Assembly (NCBI RefSeq): GCF_039533685.1 | Contig: NZ_BAAATZ010000003.1 | Location: 434,001-498,000, forward strand | Origin: Actinocorallia aurantiaca | GTDB lineage: Bacteria > Actinomycetota > Actinomycetes > Streptosporangiales > Streptosporangiaceae | Length of the DNA: 64,000 nucleotides | Direction: 5' to 3' | Part shown: piece by piece, positions 15,639-23,234 of the stretch | Numbering within the stretch: the first letter of the stretch is position 1 | How the letters are laid out: each line of letters starts with the position of its first letter | Position numbers and translations under genes: made by a program | The notes under the pieces: model-generated | What the model was told of the DNA's origin: nothing | Databases searched by the model: none | The model's input: the letters and a program-made list of their open reading frames with translations, nothing else

Positions 15639-16064
15639 TCAGACCTCGAGGACGAGGGTGATCGGTCCGTCGTTGACCAGGGAGACGGCCATGTCCGCGC
15701 CGAACAGGCCGGTGGCGACACTCGCGCCGAGCCCGCGCAGGGACTCCACGACGGCGTCCACCAGCGGTTCGGCGACGTCGCCTTTGGCGGCGGCCAGCCA
15801 GGAGGGGCGGCGTCCCTTGGCGGTGTCGCCGTAGAGGGTGAACTGGCTGATCACCAGGAGCGGGGCGTTCACGTCGGAGCAGGACTTCTCGCCGTGCAGG
15901 ACGCGCAGCCCCCACAGCTTGGCGGCGAGTTTGGCGGCCTTGGCCCGGTCGTCGTCATGGGTGACGCCGACCAGGACCATCAGCCCGGGTTCGGTGATCT
16001 GCCCGACGATCCGGCCGTCGACCCTGACCGCCGCCTCACTGACCCGCTGGACCACCGCACGCAT
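15639..16064 (-). CDS. dtd: D-aminoacyl-tRNA deacylase
   Basis: 141-aa DTD; removes D-amino acids (and glycine from tRNA-Ala) mischarged onto tRNA. Conserved MRAVVQRVSEAAVRVDG start, SQFTLYGD motif (about residue 79) and the C-terminal NDGPITLVLEV, which supplies the cross-subunit Gly-Pro motif. Length is normal. Cytoplasmic homodimer. Confidence 0.95.
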   Translation of the reverse strand: MRAVVQRVSEAAVRVDGRIVGQITEPGLMVLVGVTHDDDRAKAAKLAAKLWGLRVLHGEKSCSDVNAPLLVISQFTLYGDTAKGRRPSWLAAAKGDVAEPLVDAVVESLRGLGASVATGLFGADMAVSLVNDGPITLVLEV

Positions 16065-16090
16065 GGCCTCAGTCTCGCACGGCCCGAGGA

Positions 16091-17662
16091 TCAGCCCACC
16101 GGGAAGGTGAGGCGGCTCGGGTCGGTCGTGGACGAGCTGAAGGTGATCTTGTTTCGCCGGGTGGAGGTGCTGCGGTAGCGCACGTCCATGGTGTCGATGA
16201 CGAGGGTCAGCCGGTGGCCCTTGGCGAGTTTCCAGCGGATCGGTTGCAGGCGCAGGTCGAGGGTCCTGGCCTTTCCCGGGGTGACGTCGCGCAGGGTGTA
16301 GGGGACGTGGGTGACGAGTCTGGCCTCGCCGCCGGGTCCCTCGTCGTAGAGGTAGACGAACAGGCTGGTGTTCTTCCCCGACGGGGTGACCGTCGTGCGG
16401 AACCTCGGGAAACCACTGATCACGGTGGTGCTCCCGAAGCGCGGAGTACGGAGGACCAGGCCGTCCGCACGCTTCACCCGGGACGGCCGGATCTTCCAGT
16501 GGGTGCCCGCCTGGGCGGCCACCCCGGTGGCCATGGCGACGCCGCTGTCGGCGACGGTGCCGCTGCCGGTGCGGATGGTCTTCTTCCATGCTTTGAAGCG
16601 GACGCCGAGTTTCTCGCCAGGGCGCGGGTAGTAGCGCCGGGTGCCTTGGGCTTGGGCGCTCCAGCCGGTGAAGTTCCGCCAGGAGCCGCCGTTGCCGGCC
16701 TTGAGGGAGACGGCGCCGGCCTTGTCGACGCCGTTCTTCACGCCGCGCAGGTGGTGGTCGAACCAGCGTGTGGTCTCGGTCCAGGCGTCGTTGGGCAGGC
16801 CGACCGCGCCGAGGATGTCGGTGGTGGCGTGGTCGCCGGCCTGGTACATCAGCCGCTTGGGCACGGTCAGCCGGTTGAAGAAGTCGATGTTCTGGCCGGG
16901 TGGGACGATGCCGTCCTGCCAGCCGCCGGAAAGGAGGATCGCCGGCCGGTTGGCGTTGATCCGGTCGACGTAGGCGGCCGCGCCCCGGGTGGAGATGAGT
17001 TCGAGGGCATGGCCGAACTCGTCCTTGAGGTAGCCGTCCTGCACCTCCAGCAGCTCGTTTCCCGGCCGTCCGGTGACATGGCTGACGCCCAGCAGCAGCG
17101 CGGTGCCCTGCTCGTTGAGGGTCTGGTTGAGATACAGCGATTCGGCGAGGCTGGCCCAGCTGCTCATGGCGGAGACGGCGCGGATGCGCTTGTCGAAGGC
17201 GGAAGCGAGCAGGGGGATACCGCCGCCGTAGGAGATCCCGGCGGCGCCGACGCGGCTCTCGTCGGCGTCGGCGTGGGCCACGGCCCAGTCGATGATCCGG
17301 CTCATGTCGCCGATGTCCGGTCGGCCGGCCGCTTCGATGGCGCCCTGGGAGTCCCAGAAGCCGCGGGTGGTGTAGGCGATGACCTCGTATCCGCTGCTCG
17401 CCAGTTCGGCGGCTGCCCCGGCGTATTCGGCGTGGAAGAGGGACCAGCTGGCCGGCATGACGATCAGGGGGAAGGGTCCGCGGCCCTTCGGCTTGTAGAC
17501 CAGGGCCTTGAGAGGGGTGCCCCGGTGGCCGGGGATGGTCTCGTAGGACGAGGTGTATCCGGTCCCGGCCGCGTGGGCGGGTCCTGCGTACAGGACGGAA
17601 CCGAGCATCGTCACCGCGGCGGCCGTCGCGATCTGTCCGCGCACGCGGAGCCTCCTCTTCAC
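16091..17662 (-). CDS. Secreted CocE/NonD (S15-like) alpha/beta hydrolase, copy 1
   Basis: 523-aa exported hydrolase. Signal peptide from GTG 17662 (KRRLRVRGQIATAAAVTMLG ... AHA) with cleavage after GPAHA. Alpha/beta-hydrolase core with nucleophile GISYGGG, acid GGWQDG and His in AGDHAT; a C-terminal jelly-roll domain follows, as in X-Pro dipeptidyl peptidase/CocE enzymes. Substrate is not predictable (ester or peptide). Close paralogue of the next upstream gene, with a hairpin (17663-17681) just before the start codon in both. Confidence 0.88.
   Translation of the reverse strand: MKRRLRVRGQIATAAAVTMLGSVLYAGPAHAAGTGYTSSYETIPGHRGTPLKALVYKPKGRGPFPLIVMPASWSLFHAEYAGAAAELASSGYEVIAYTTRGFWDSQGAIEAAGRPDIGDMSRIIDWAVAHADADESRVGAAGISYGGGIPLLASAFDKRIRAVSAMSSWASLAESLYLNQTLNEQGTALLLGVSHVTGRPGNELLEVQDGYLKDEFGHALELISTRGAAAYVDRINANRPAILLSGGWQDGIVPPGQNIDFFNRLTVPKRLMYQAGDHATTDILGAVGLPNDAWTETTRWFDHHLRGVKNGVDKAGAVSLKAGNGGSWRNFTGWSAQAQGTRRYYPRPGEKLGVRFKAWKKTIRTGSGTVADSGVAMATGVAAQAGTHWKIRPSRVKRADGLVLRTPRFGSTTVISGFPRFRTTVTPSGKNTSLFVYLYDEGPGGEARLVTHVPYTLRDVTPGKARTLDLRLQPIRWKLAKGHRLTLVIDTMDVRYRSTSTRRNKITFSSSTTDPSRLTFPVG
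17428..17662 (-). repeat. Near-identical 235-bp repeat, copy 1 (5' end of hydrolase gene)
   Basis: Aligns without gaps to 19089-19323 with about five mismatches by eye. Covers the signal peptide and the first strand/helix of the hydrolase. The flanking coding sequence is much more diverged. Confidence 0.8.
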
Positions 17663-17724
17663 TCGCCCCTGCCTGGGGCGAAGTAGGTGAACAGCTTCGA
17701 TTTCTTCCGGTCACATTCGGTGAC

Positions 17725-19323
17725 TCAGGGCAGGCGGGAGGCAGGGGGCGGCGTGCCGACGGGGAGGGTGAGGCGGGCGGGATTCGACGGGGTCGAGCTG
17801 AAGGTGAGCTTGCCGCCGCGCTTGCCGGCGCTGCGGTAGCGGATGTCCATGGTGTCGATGACGAGGGTGACGCGGTGGCCCTTGGCGAGCTTCCAACGGA
17901 TGGGCTGGAGCCGCAGGCCGAGCGTCCTGGCCTTGCCGGGGGTGGCACCGCGCAGCGTGTAGGGGATGTGGGTGATGAGTTCCGCCTTGCCGTTCGGGGC
18001 CTCGTCGTAGAGGTAGACGAACAGCGAGGTGTTCCGCGCCGAGGGGGTGACGGTCGTGCGGAGCTCGGGGAATCCGCTGATCACGTTCGCGCGGCCCGTC
18101 TTCGGCCCGCGGAAGACCAAGCCGTCCTTGCGCGCGACTTGTGAGGGGCGGATCGTCCAGTGGATGTCCGCCTGGGCGGCGGCTCCGCTCACCTCGACGA
18201 CGCCGCTGTCGGCGACGGTGCCGTTGCCGGTGGCGATGGTCTTCTTCCAGGCGCCGGAGCGGCGGGCCAGCTTCTCGCCGGGGGCCAAGGCGTAGCGCAG
18301 GGTGCTCCGGGCCTGGGCGTTCCAGTTCTTGAAGTGCTTCCAGGAGCCGCCGTTGTTGGCCTTGAGGGAGACGTCGCCCTGCTTCGCGACGCCGTTCTTC
18401 TTGCCTTTGAGGTAGTGGTCGAACCAGCTTCTGGTGGCGCTCCAGGAGTCGTTGGGCAGGCCGACGGCGCCGAGGCCGTCGGGGGTGCCGTGGTCGCCCG
18501 CCTGGTACATCAGGCGCTTGGGCACCCGCAGCCGGTTGAAGAAGTCGACGTTCTGCGCGGGCGGGAAGATGCCGTCCTGCCAGCCGCCGGAGAGCAGCAG
18601 GGCGGGCTTGTTGGCGTTGATCCGCTTGACGTAGGCGTCCGCGCCCCGGACGGCGGCCAGCGGCAGGGCCGTGCCGAACCGGTCCTTGAGGTAGCCGTCC
18701 TGGACTTTCAGGAGGTCCTCGCCGGGCCTGCCCGTGACGTGCCCGACGGACAGCAGCATCGCCGCGGCCTGCTCGCTGACGGTCTGGTTGAGGTACAGGG
18801 AGTCGGGCAGGTTCGCCCAGCCGCTCATGGCGGAGACCGCTCGGATGCGCTTGTCGAAGGCGGCGGCGATGAGGGGGATGCCCGCCCCGTAGGAGATTCC
18901 GGCCGCACCGATCCGCTTCTGGTCGGCCCTGGCGTTCTTCACGGCCCAGTCGATGACCTTGCTGACGTCGCCGACGTCGGGTCTGCCCGCGACCTCGATG
19001 CGGCCTTCGGAGTCCCAGAATCCGCGGCTGGTGTAGGCGACCACGGCGTAGCCGGAGGAGGCGAACCCGGCTGCGGCTCCGGCGTACTCGGCGTGGAAGA
19101 GGGACCAGCTGGCCGGCATGACGATCAGAGGGAAGGGCCCGCGGCCCTTCGGCTCGTAGACCAGGGCCTTGAGAGGGGTGCCCCCGTGGCCGGGGATGGT
19201 CTCGTAGGACGAGGTGTATCCGGTCCCGGCCGCGTGGGCGGGTCCTGCGTACAGGACGGAACCGAGCATCGTCACCGCGGCGGCCGTCGCGATCTGTCCG
19301 CGCACGCGGAGCCTCCTCTGCAC
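17725..19323 (-). CDS. Secreted CocE/NonD (S15-like) alpha/beta hydrolase, copy 2
   Basis: Paralogue of the downstream gene, 532 aa from GTG 19323, chosen because it aligns with the start of copy 1; an in-frame ATG at 19359 would add 12 residues. Same signal peptide, catalytic GISYGAG (Ser), GGWQDG (Asp) and AGDHGT (His), and C-terminal jelly-roll. The middle and 3' part differ clearly from copy 1 (roughly 80% at DNA level by eye), but the first 235 bp differ at only about five positions. Confidence 0.88.
   Translation of the reverse strand: MQRRLRVRGQIATAAAVTMLGSVLYAGPAHAAGTGYTSSYETIPGHGGTPLKALVYEPKGRGPFPLIVMPASWSLFHAEYAGAAAGFASSGYAVVAYTSRGFWDSEGRIEVAGRPDVGDVSKVIDWAVKNARADQKRIGAAGISYGAGIPLIAAAFDKRIRAVSAMSGWANLPDSLYLNQTVSEQAAAMLLSVGHVTGRPGEDLLKVQDGYLKDRFGTALPLAAVRGADAYVKRINANKPALLLSGGWQDGIFPPAQNVDFFNRLRVPKRLMYQAGDHGTPDGLGAVGLPNDSWSATRSWFDHYLKGKKNGVAKQGDVSLKANNGGSWKHFKNWNAQARSTLRYALAPGEKLARRSGAWKKTIATGNGTVADSGVVEVSGAAAQADIHWTIRPSQVARKDGLVFRGPKTGRANVISGFPELRTTVTPSARNTSLFVYLYDEAPNGKAELITHIPYTLRGATPGKARTLGLRLQPIRWKLAKGHRVTLVIDTMDIRYRSAGKRGGKLTFSSTPSNPARLTLPVGTPPPASRLP
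19089..19323 (-). repeat. Near-identical 235-bp repeat, copy 2 (5' end of hydrolase gene)
   Basis: Partner of 17428-17662, offset exactly 1661 bp. The similarity continues weakly into the upstream hairpin TCGCCCC/GGGGCGA (19324-19342; 17663-17681 in copy 1), whose right arm would overlap the ribosome-binding region. Confidence 0.8.
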
Positions 19324-19511
19324 TCGCCCCGACCTGGGGCGAGGCAAGTAAACAGCCACTTACTGACCGGCGGCTATGCGCGGCCGTATCAAACGGGTAG
19401 TCCAATACCTGTCCGTGAATGCTAAGAATCTTGTGGTTTATCTCTAAATAAGAGTCCCTGTCTGTTTAGGGGGTGTTGTGGCGGTGTCTGCGGGCGCTGG
19501 CACTACCGGGG

Positions 19512-19521
19512 GTAGTACTAC
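19512..19521. promoter_or_regulatory. Probable BlaI operator
   Basis: Perfect 10-bp palindrome GTAGTACTAC, preceded by CTACCGGGGGTAG (19503-19515, overlapping), 35 bp upstream of blaI. BlaI/MecI repressors bind TAC/GTA-type palindromes, so autoregulation is likely. A -10-like TAGACT (19543-19548) follows, 7 nt before the start codon. Confidence 0.6.
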
Positions 19522-19555
19522 TGTGTGTCCTTGATCACAGGGTAGACTCGAAGGC

Positions 19556-19906
19556 GTGAAAGGTCTGGGAGAGCTCGAACGCGCGGTGATGGAAGTGCTG
19601 TGGGCCCGGGAGGAGCCGGCCACGGCACGCGACGTGAGCCGGGCCTTGGCCGACCGGGACCTCGCCCACACCACGGTGATGACGGTCCTGGACCGCCTGG
19701 CCAAGAAGAACTTCCTCGTCCGGGAGCGGGACGGCCGCGCCTGGTCCTACCGCCCCGCGGAGACCCGTGAGGGGTACGTCGCCGAGCTCATGCTGGGCGC
19801 TCTCGCGCTCAGCGGCGACCGTGACGCCGCCCTCGCCCACTTCGCCCGTTCGGTCACCGGAGACGAGGCCGCGGCGCTCCGCCGCGTCCTGGAGGACCTC
19901 GGGTGA
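19556..19906 (+). CDS. BlaI/MecI family transcriptional repressor
   Basis: 116-aa winged-helix repressor: LGELERAVMEVLWAREEPAT, TTVMTVLDRLAKKNFLVRER (recognition helix and wing) and a short helical dimerisation tail. Family members are released from DNA when a partner metalloprotease cuts them; the partner is encoded next with a GTGA overlap. Expected to control itself and the protease through the palindrome upstream. Confidence 0.9.
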   Translation: MKGLGELERAVMEVLWAREEPATARDVSRALADRDLAHTTVMTVLDRLAKKNFLVRERDGRAWSYRPAETREGYVAELMLGALALSGDRDAALAHFARSVTGDEAAALRRVLEDLG

Positions 19907-20787
19907 CGAGCTGGGTGATCCTCGCGATCACCGCCCTCGCCACACTTCCGGCCGCGGAGCTGCTGTCCCGCGCCCGATGGACCTGGCGCACACCGCGGAT
20001 CGGCATCCTGCTCTGGCAGGCGCTGGGGCTGGCCTGGGGCCTGGCCGCCATCGGCGCGCTGCTCGGCTTCGCGCTCGCCCCCTACGGGGTCGGGGTGCTG
20101 CACGGGCTGTTCGCGCTGGCCGAGGACGACGCCGAGCTGGGCCTGCACCACGAGGCGGCGCTGCTGGCCGGGATGGCGCTGGCCGGCTCCCTCATCGGCA
20201 TGCTGCTGCTGTCCGGTTTCCGGGTGGTCCGCGCCCGGGCCCGGCACCGCGCGCTGCTCAACCTGATCGCCCACCGGGGCGGCCGGGGCGGCACCCTGGT
20301 GGTCGACCATCCGGAGGCCGCCGCCTACTGCGTCCCCGGCATGCGCTCCAAGATCGTGATCAGCGCGGGCACCCTGAAGCTGCTGGACTCCGGTGAGCTG
20401 GACGCGGTCCTCGCCCACGAGCACGCCCACGCCAGGGAGCGCCACGACCTGGTGCTGCTGCCCTTCACCTCGCTGCCCCGCATCGGGCTGGTCGCCCGGT
20501 CCCTGGACGCCGTCGCGCTGCTCATCGAGATGACCGCGGACGACAGGGCCCTGCAGAACCGTCCGCCCAAGGAGCTGGCCAAGGCGCTGCTGCGCTTCGC
20601 CACCGCCCCGTCGGCGGCCACGCCCTCCTGCGCCCTGTCGGCGCTGCCCGAGGGCGGTCCGGTGATGGCGCGGGTGCAGCGGCTGCTCAACCCGGCGCCC
20701 CGGTCCGCCTGGGCGCAGTCGGCCGCGCTGGCGGCGGCGGCGCTGCTGGCGACGGGACCTCTGCTGCTCTGGACGCTCCCGCACTGA
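19903..20787 (+). CDS. M56 family (BlaR1-like) membrane metallopeptidase
   Basis: 294-aa membrane protease: helices at about residues 5-20, 35-60, 85-105 and a last one near 275-292, with the zinc site AHEHAHARERHD (HExxH type, about residue 168) on the cytoplasmic side. It lacks the C-terminal penicillin-binding sensor of BlaR1, as is usual for actinobacterial M56 partners of BlaI, so the inducing signal is unknown. Translationally coupled to blaI. Confidence 0.88.
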   Translation: MTSWVILAITALATLPAAELLSRARWTWRTPRIGILLWQALGLAWGLAAIGALLGFALAPYGVGVLHGLFALAEDDAELGLHHEAALLAGMALAGSLIGMLLLSGFRVVRARARHRALLNLIAHRGGRGGTLVVDHPEAAAYCVPGMRSKIVISAGTLKLLDSGELDAVLAHEHAHARERHDLVLLPFTSLPRIGLVARSLDAVALLIEMTADDRALQNRPPKELAKALLRFATAPSAATPSCALSALPEGGPVMARVQRLLNPAPRSAWAQSAALAAAALLATGPLLLWTLPH

Positions 20788-20829
20788 AACCGGGCGGCAC
20801 CTGGATAGAATGCCGTCCACCTTCGGAAG

Positions 20830-20852
20830 GGCCCGGTGATCTTTCTCGGGCC
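20830..20852 (+). terminator. Hairpin between M56 gene and SGNH lipoprotein
   Basis: GGCCCG ... CGGGCC arms with an 11-nt loop containing TCTTTCT, 43 bp after the M56 stop. Weak terminator or leader structure; TAGAAT at 20806-20811 could be a -10 for the next gene. Confidence 0.4.
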
Positions 20853-20921
20853 GTGCCGTGCCCTCGCCGGGACCGTTCCGCGGTTCCGGTTCTTCATGCC
20901 GTCCTACACGCAGGGGAGTCC

Positions 20922-21647
20922 GTGCGCCGGAAACTCACGTACGGTCTGATGGCGCTCGCGCTGATCACCGGATGCTCCGCCTCCCCCGCCGTCGAGCCCC
21001 AGGGCGCGCCGTCGACGTCGGCCACGCCCCAGATACGGCGCGCGCCCGTCGTGATGTTCCTCGGCGACAGCTACACCGCGGGGACGGGCGGGATGCCGCC
21101 CGAGCGCACCTACGCCGGGGACCTGTCCCGCAAGCTCGGCTGGCAGGGGATCATCGGCGGCCATCCGGGCACCGGCTTCCTGGCCCGCGGCCGGGTCGGC
21201 AAGAACTTCGCCCGGCTGTTCGCCGACCAGTTCGCCTGGCGGCCCGCCCCGGACATGATGATCATCGCGGGGGGCCACAACGACGCCACCCGCCGCAACC
21301 CGATGAACGGGCTGAACGACGCGGTCTGGCAGCTGGTCAACGGGGTCAAGGAGCGCTGGCCCGGGGTGCCCGTGGTGCTGGTCGGGCCGATGTGGGGCGG
21401 GACGCCGACGAAGCAGGGCCTGGCCGTCCGCGACGTCATGCGCACGGTCGCCGGACAGCTCCAGGTGCCGTTCGTCGATCCGCTGGAGGAGAAGTGGATC
21501 ATGGGCGACGTGAGAAGGGGAACCGGGAACGCCGATCTCTACATCCGGCGCGACGGGGTGCACCCGAACGAGACGGGCAACGCCTACTTCGCCGACAAGA
21601 TGCTGGCGGCCCTGACCCGGCTGGGGCTGGACCGCCCTGCGGGCTGA
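20922..21647 (+). CDS. SGNH/GDSL-type hydrolase lipoprotein
   Basis: 241 aa from GTG 20922, chosen because GGGGAG lies 5 nt upstream and it gives a proper lipoprotein signal (LTYGLMALALITGCS, lipobox ITGC). SGNH blocks are visible: FLGDSYTAG (catalytic Ser), AGGHND (block III Asn) and RDGVHPNETG (catalytic Asp-x-x-His). Likely an esterase or acyl hydrolase at the outer membrane face of the cell envelope; substrate unknown. Confidence 0.85.
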   Translation: MRRKLTYGLMALALITGCSASPAVEPQGAPSTSATPQIRRAPVVMFLGDSYTAGTGGMPPERTYAGDLSRKLGWQGIIGGHPGTGFLARGRVGKNFARLFADQFAWRPAPDMMIIAGGHNDATRRNPMNGLNDAVWQLVNGVKERWPGVPVVLVGPMWGGTPTKQGLAVRDVMRTVAGQLQVPFVDPLEEKWIMGDVRRGTGNADLYIRRDGVHPNETGNAYFADKMLAALTRLGLDRPAG

Positions 21648-21650
21648 GGC

Positions 21651-22001
21651 CTACCAGGGCCCGTAGGGGCCCATCCGGCGGTTGTCGCCGCCGCCCGTCG
21701 CCTTGAGGGCGGGGCGGACGTCGGCGAGGTAGATCACGGCGCCGATGAACGCGGCGATCGAGAAGATGCCCAGCGCGCTCAGACCGGGGAAGCCGACCGC
21801 CACGGCGAACCCGAAGAAGGTGGCGACCGACAGGATGATCGTCCACATCTTCTTGGTCTGCTTGCCGGCCGCGGGGAAGGCCTGGGCGGGGCGGCGGACC
21901 GCGTCGAACAGGGCGAAGGCCTCCATCAGGAAAGCGATGATCGCCAGGCCCCAGAACACATACGAGAGCCCGACGTGAATGCTGTCAAGCAAGAGGATCA
22001 C
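21651..22001 (-). CDS. DUF2516 family membrane protein
   Basis: About 113-116 aa with two or three membrane helices (VGLSYVFWGLAIIAFLMEAF, WTIILSVATFFGFAVAVGF) and the conserved end DVRPALKATGGG...GPYGPW. GTG 21999-22001 is directly against GGAAG, so the TTG at 21990-21992 (LDSIHVGLSY) is perhaps the true start. Same order as mycobacterial Rv0474-Rv0475-Rv0476. Function unknown. Confidence 0.75.
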   Translation of the reverse strand: MILLLDSIHVGLSYVFWGLAIIAFLMEAFALFDAVRRPAQAFPAAGKQTKKMWTIILSVATFFGFAVAVGFPGLSALGIFSIAAFIGAVIYLADVRPALKATGGGDNRRMGPYGPW

Positions 22002-22038
22002 CTTCCGACGCGCGATTGAGGTCAACCTTACAAACAAT

Positions 22039-22069
22039 CGCCCCCATCCGGAGGTTCCGGATGGGGGCG
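22039..22069 (-). terminator. Strong hairpin between HBHA-like and DUF2516 genes
   Basis: Perfect 14-bp stem CGCCCCCATCCGGA / TCCGGATGGGGGCG with a 3-nt loop, followed on the minus strand by ATTGTTTG. It lies just after the HBHA-like stop and in front of the DUF2516 start. Confidence 0.75.
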
Positions 22070-22097
22070 AGGGTGAGGAAGGGCACGGTGTCCGCGC

Positions 22098-22616
22098 TCA
22101 GTCGGTCGTCTTCTTGGCGGCCGGCTTGCGGGCGGCCCCGGTGGTCTTCGGCTTGGCGGCGGTGCTCCTGGGCGCGGTGGAGCCGCTGGACGCCTCCACC
22201 GACTTGGCCTGCTGGGCCTCGGAGGTGATCTCGTCGGCGGTCTTGTTGATGACCGTGCGCCCCCGCTCGGCGAGCTCGTCGAGGACCTCGTTGACCTTGG
22301 CGGTCACCGTGGCCACGTAGTCCTGGAGGGAGACCTCCTCGGTCTTGCCCTGGTACTTGGCCACGTTGGCCTTGACCTCGCTGAGCCGCACGGTGACCGT
22401 GGTGCGGGCCTTGCCGACCCGCTCGTTCACCTCGCCGCGGACGTCGGCGACGTTCTCCAGCACCGTGCCGCGGTACTTGCCGTAGTTCTCGGTGAGTTCG
22501 GCGCGCACCTTGGTGACGGTCTCGGGCATCTCGCGGAGCTTCTCGACGGCCAGATCGACCGCCCCGGCACCGGTGTAGATGGCCTTGTTGTCCCTGATCT
22601 TCTCGGCCAGCGTCAT
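22098..22616 (-). CDS. HBHA-like coiled-coil protein with Lys/Ala/Pro tail
   Basis: 172 aa: a long amphipathic helix (about residues 1-125, ETVTKVRAELTENYGKYRG) followed by a basic low-complexity tail (AAKPKTTGAARKPAAKKTTD). This is the architecture of mycobacterial heparin-binding hemagglutinin HbhA (Rv0475), whose Lys-rich tail binds heparin and whose coiled coil dimerises. No signal peptide, also as in HbhA. In a presumably free-living actinomycete an adhesin role is uncertain; membrane or lipid-droplet association is another option. The start overlaps the HTH gene stop by 4 bp. Confidence 0.75.
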   Translation of the reverse strand: MTLAEKIRDNKAIYTGAGAVDLAVEKLREMPETVTKVRAELTENYGKYRGTVLENVADVRGEVNERVGKARTTVTVRLSEVKANVAKYQGKTEEVSLQDYVATVTAKVNEVLDELAERGRTVINKTADEITSEAQQAKSVEASSGSTAPRSTAAKPKTTGAARKPAAKKTTD

Positions 22617-23008
22617 CTTTCCTGATCCTCTCTGTCGGGCAGGGCCTCGTGCTCGGGCTCGAGGTCGGCTGCGTTCTCCTTCCGGAAGGACTCATAGATG
22701 TCCAGCAGTACTTGTTTCTGCCGTTCGGAAAGAGAGATGTCGGCTCGTATCGCGGTCTGCACGTCCGTGTCGGTCTCGCGGTCCTCGAGGATGCCCGCCT
22801 TGACGTAGAGGACCTCGGCGGAGATGCGCAGACCCTTGGCGATCTGCTGCAGGATCTCCGCGCTCGGCTTGCGCAGCCCGCGCTCGATCTGGCTGAGGTA
22901 GGGGTTGGACACTCCCGCCTGCTCCGCCAGCTGGCGCAGCGAGATCTTCGCGCGCTGCCTCTGCTCCCGGATGTACTCCCCGATGGAGCCGACCTTCGGA
23001 CCTGCCAT
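22613..23008 (-). CDS. XRE-family helix-turn-helix regulator (Rv0474-like)
   Basis: 131 aa with an N-terminal Cro/CI helix-turn-helix (about residues 8-65; KISLRQLAEQAGVSNPYLSQ, ERGLRKPSAEILQQIA) and an acidic C-terminal half ending in ALPDREDQER. Same gene order as Rv0474-hbhA in mycobacteria, so it probably regulates the HBHA-like gene and itself. Inverted repeat candidates lie just upstream. Confidence 0.88.
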   Translation of the reverse strand: MAGPKVGSIGEYIREQRQRAKISLRQLAEQAGVSNPYLSQIERGLRKPSAEILQQIAKGLRISAEVLYVKAGILEDRETDTDVQTAIRADISLSERQKQVLLDIYESFRKENAADLEPEHEALPDREDQER

Positions 23009-23029
23009 GTCTCCACCCTGCGTCCTGCT

Positions 23030-23045
23030 GCTTGCTATTGCAAGC
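23030..23045. promoter_or_regulatory. Candidate operator of the XRE regulator
   Basis: GCTTGC-TATT-GCAAGC inverted repeat, 22 bp upstream of the HTH gene start. A related half-site pattern (TGCTGCAAGC) recurs near 23162-23175. The 225-bp divergent region is also locally AT-rich (GAAAATTGAAATTTC near 23100), as expected for promoters. Confidence 0.45.
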
Positions 23046-23234
23046 GCAGAAGGGTCTTCTTTCGGGTGAGTCCGCTCACAGGAAGCGATGCTCTCGTCAC
23101 GAAAATTGAAATTTCTTCCACCAGGGTTCCAATCCGACTACGGAAAGTGAGCAAAAATGCATGCTGCTGCAAGCACGGGAGGTTGACCAGGTTCGCATAG
23201 TGGCCCTGAGTGGCACCCACTACGCTTTGTGCAC

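Noticed and set aside
15639..17948. 769-codon minus-strand frame joining dtd to upstream sequence
   Set aside because: Only the last 141 codons (dtd) are real; the upstream part is the wrong frame of the CocE-like gene.
18160..19425. 421-codon plus-strand frame across the second hydrolase
   Set aside because: Antisense shadow; Gly/Val/Asp-rich translation with no domain.
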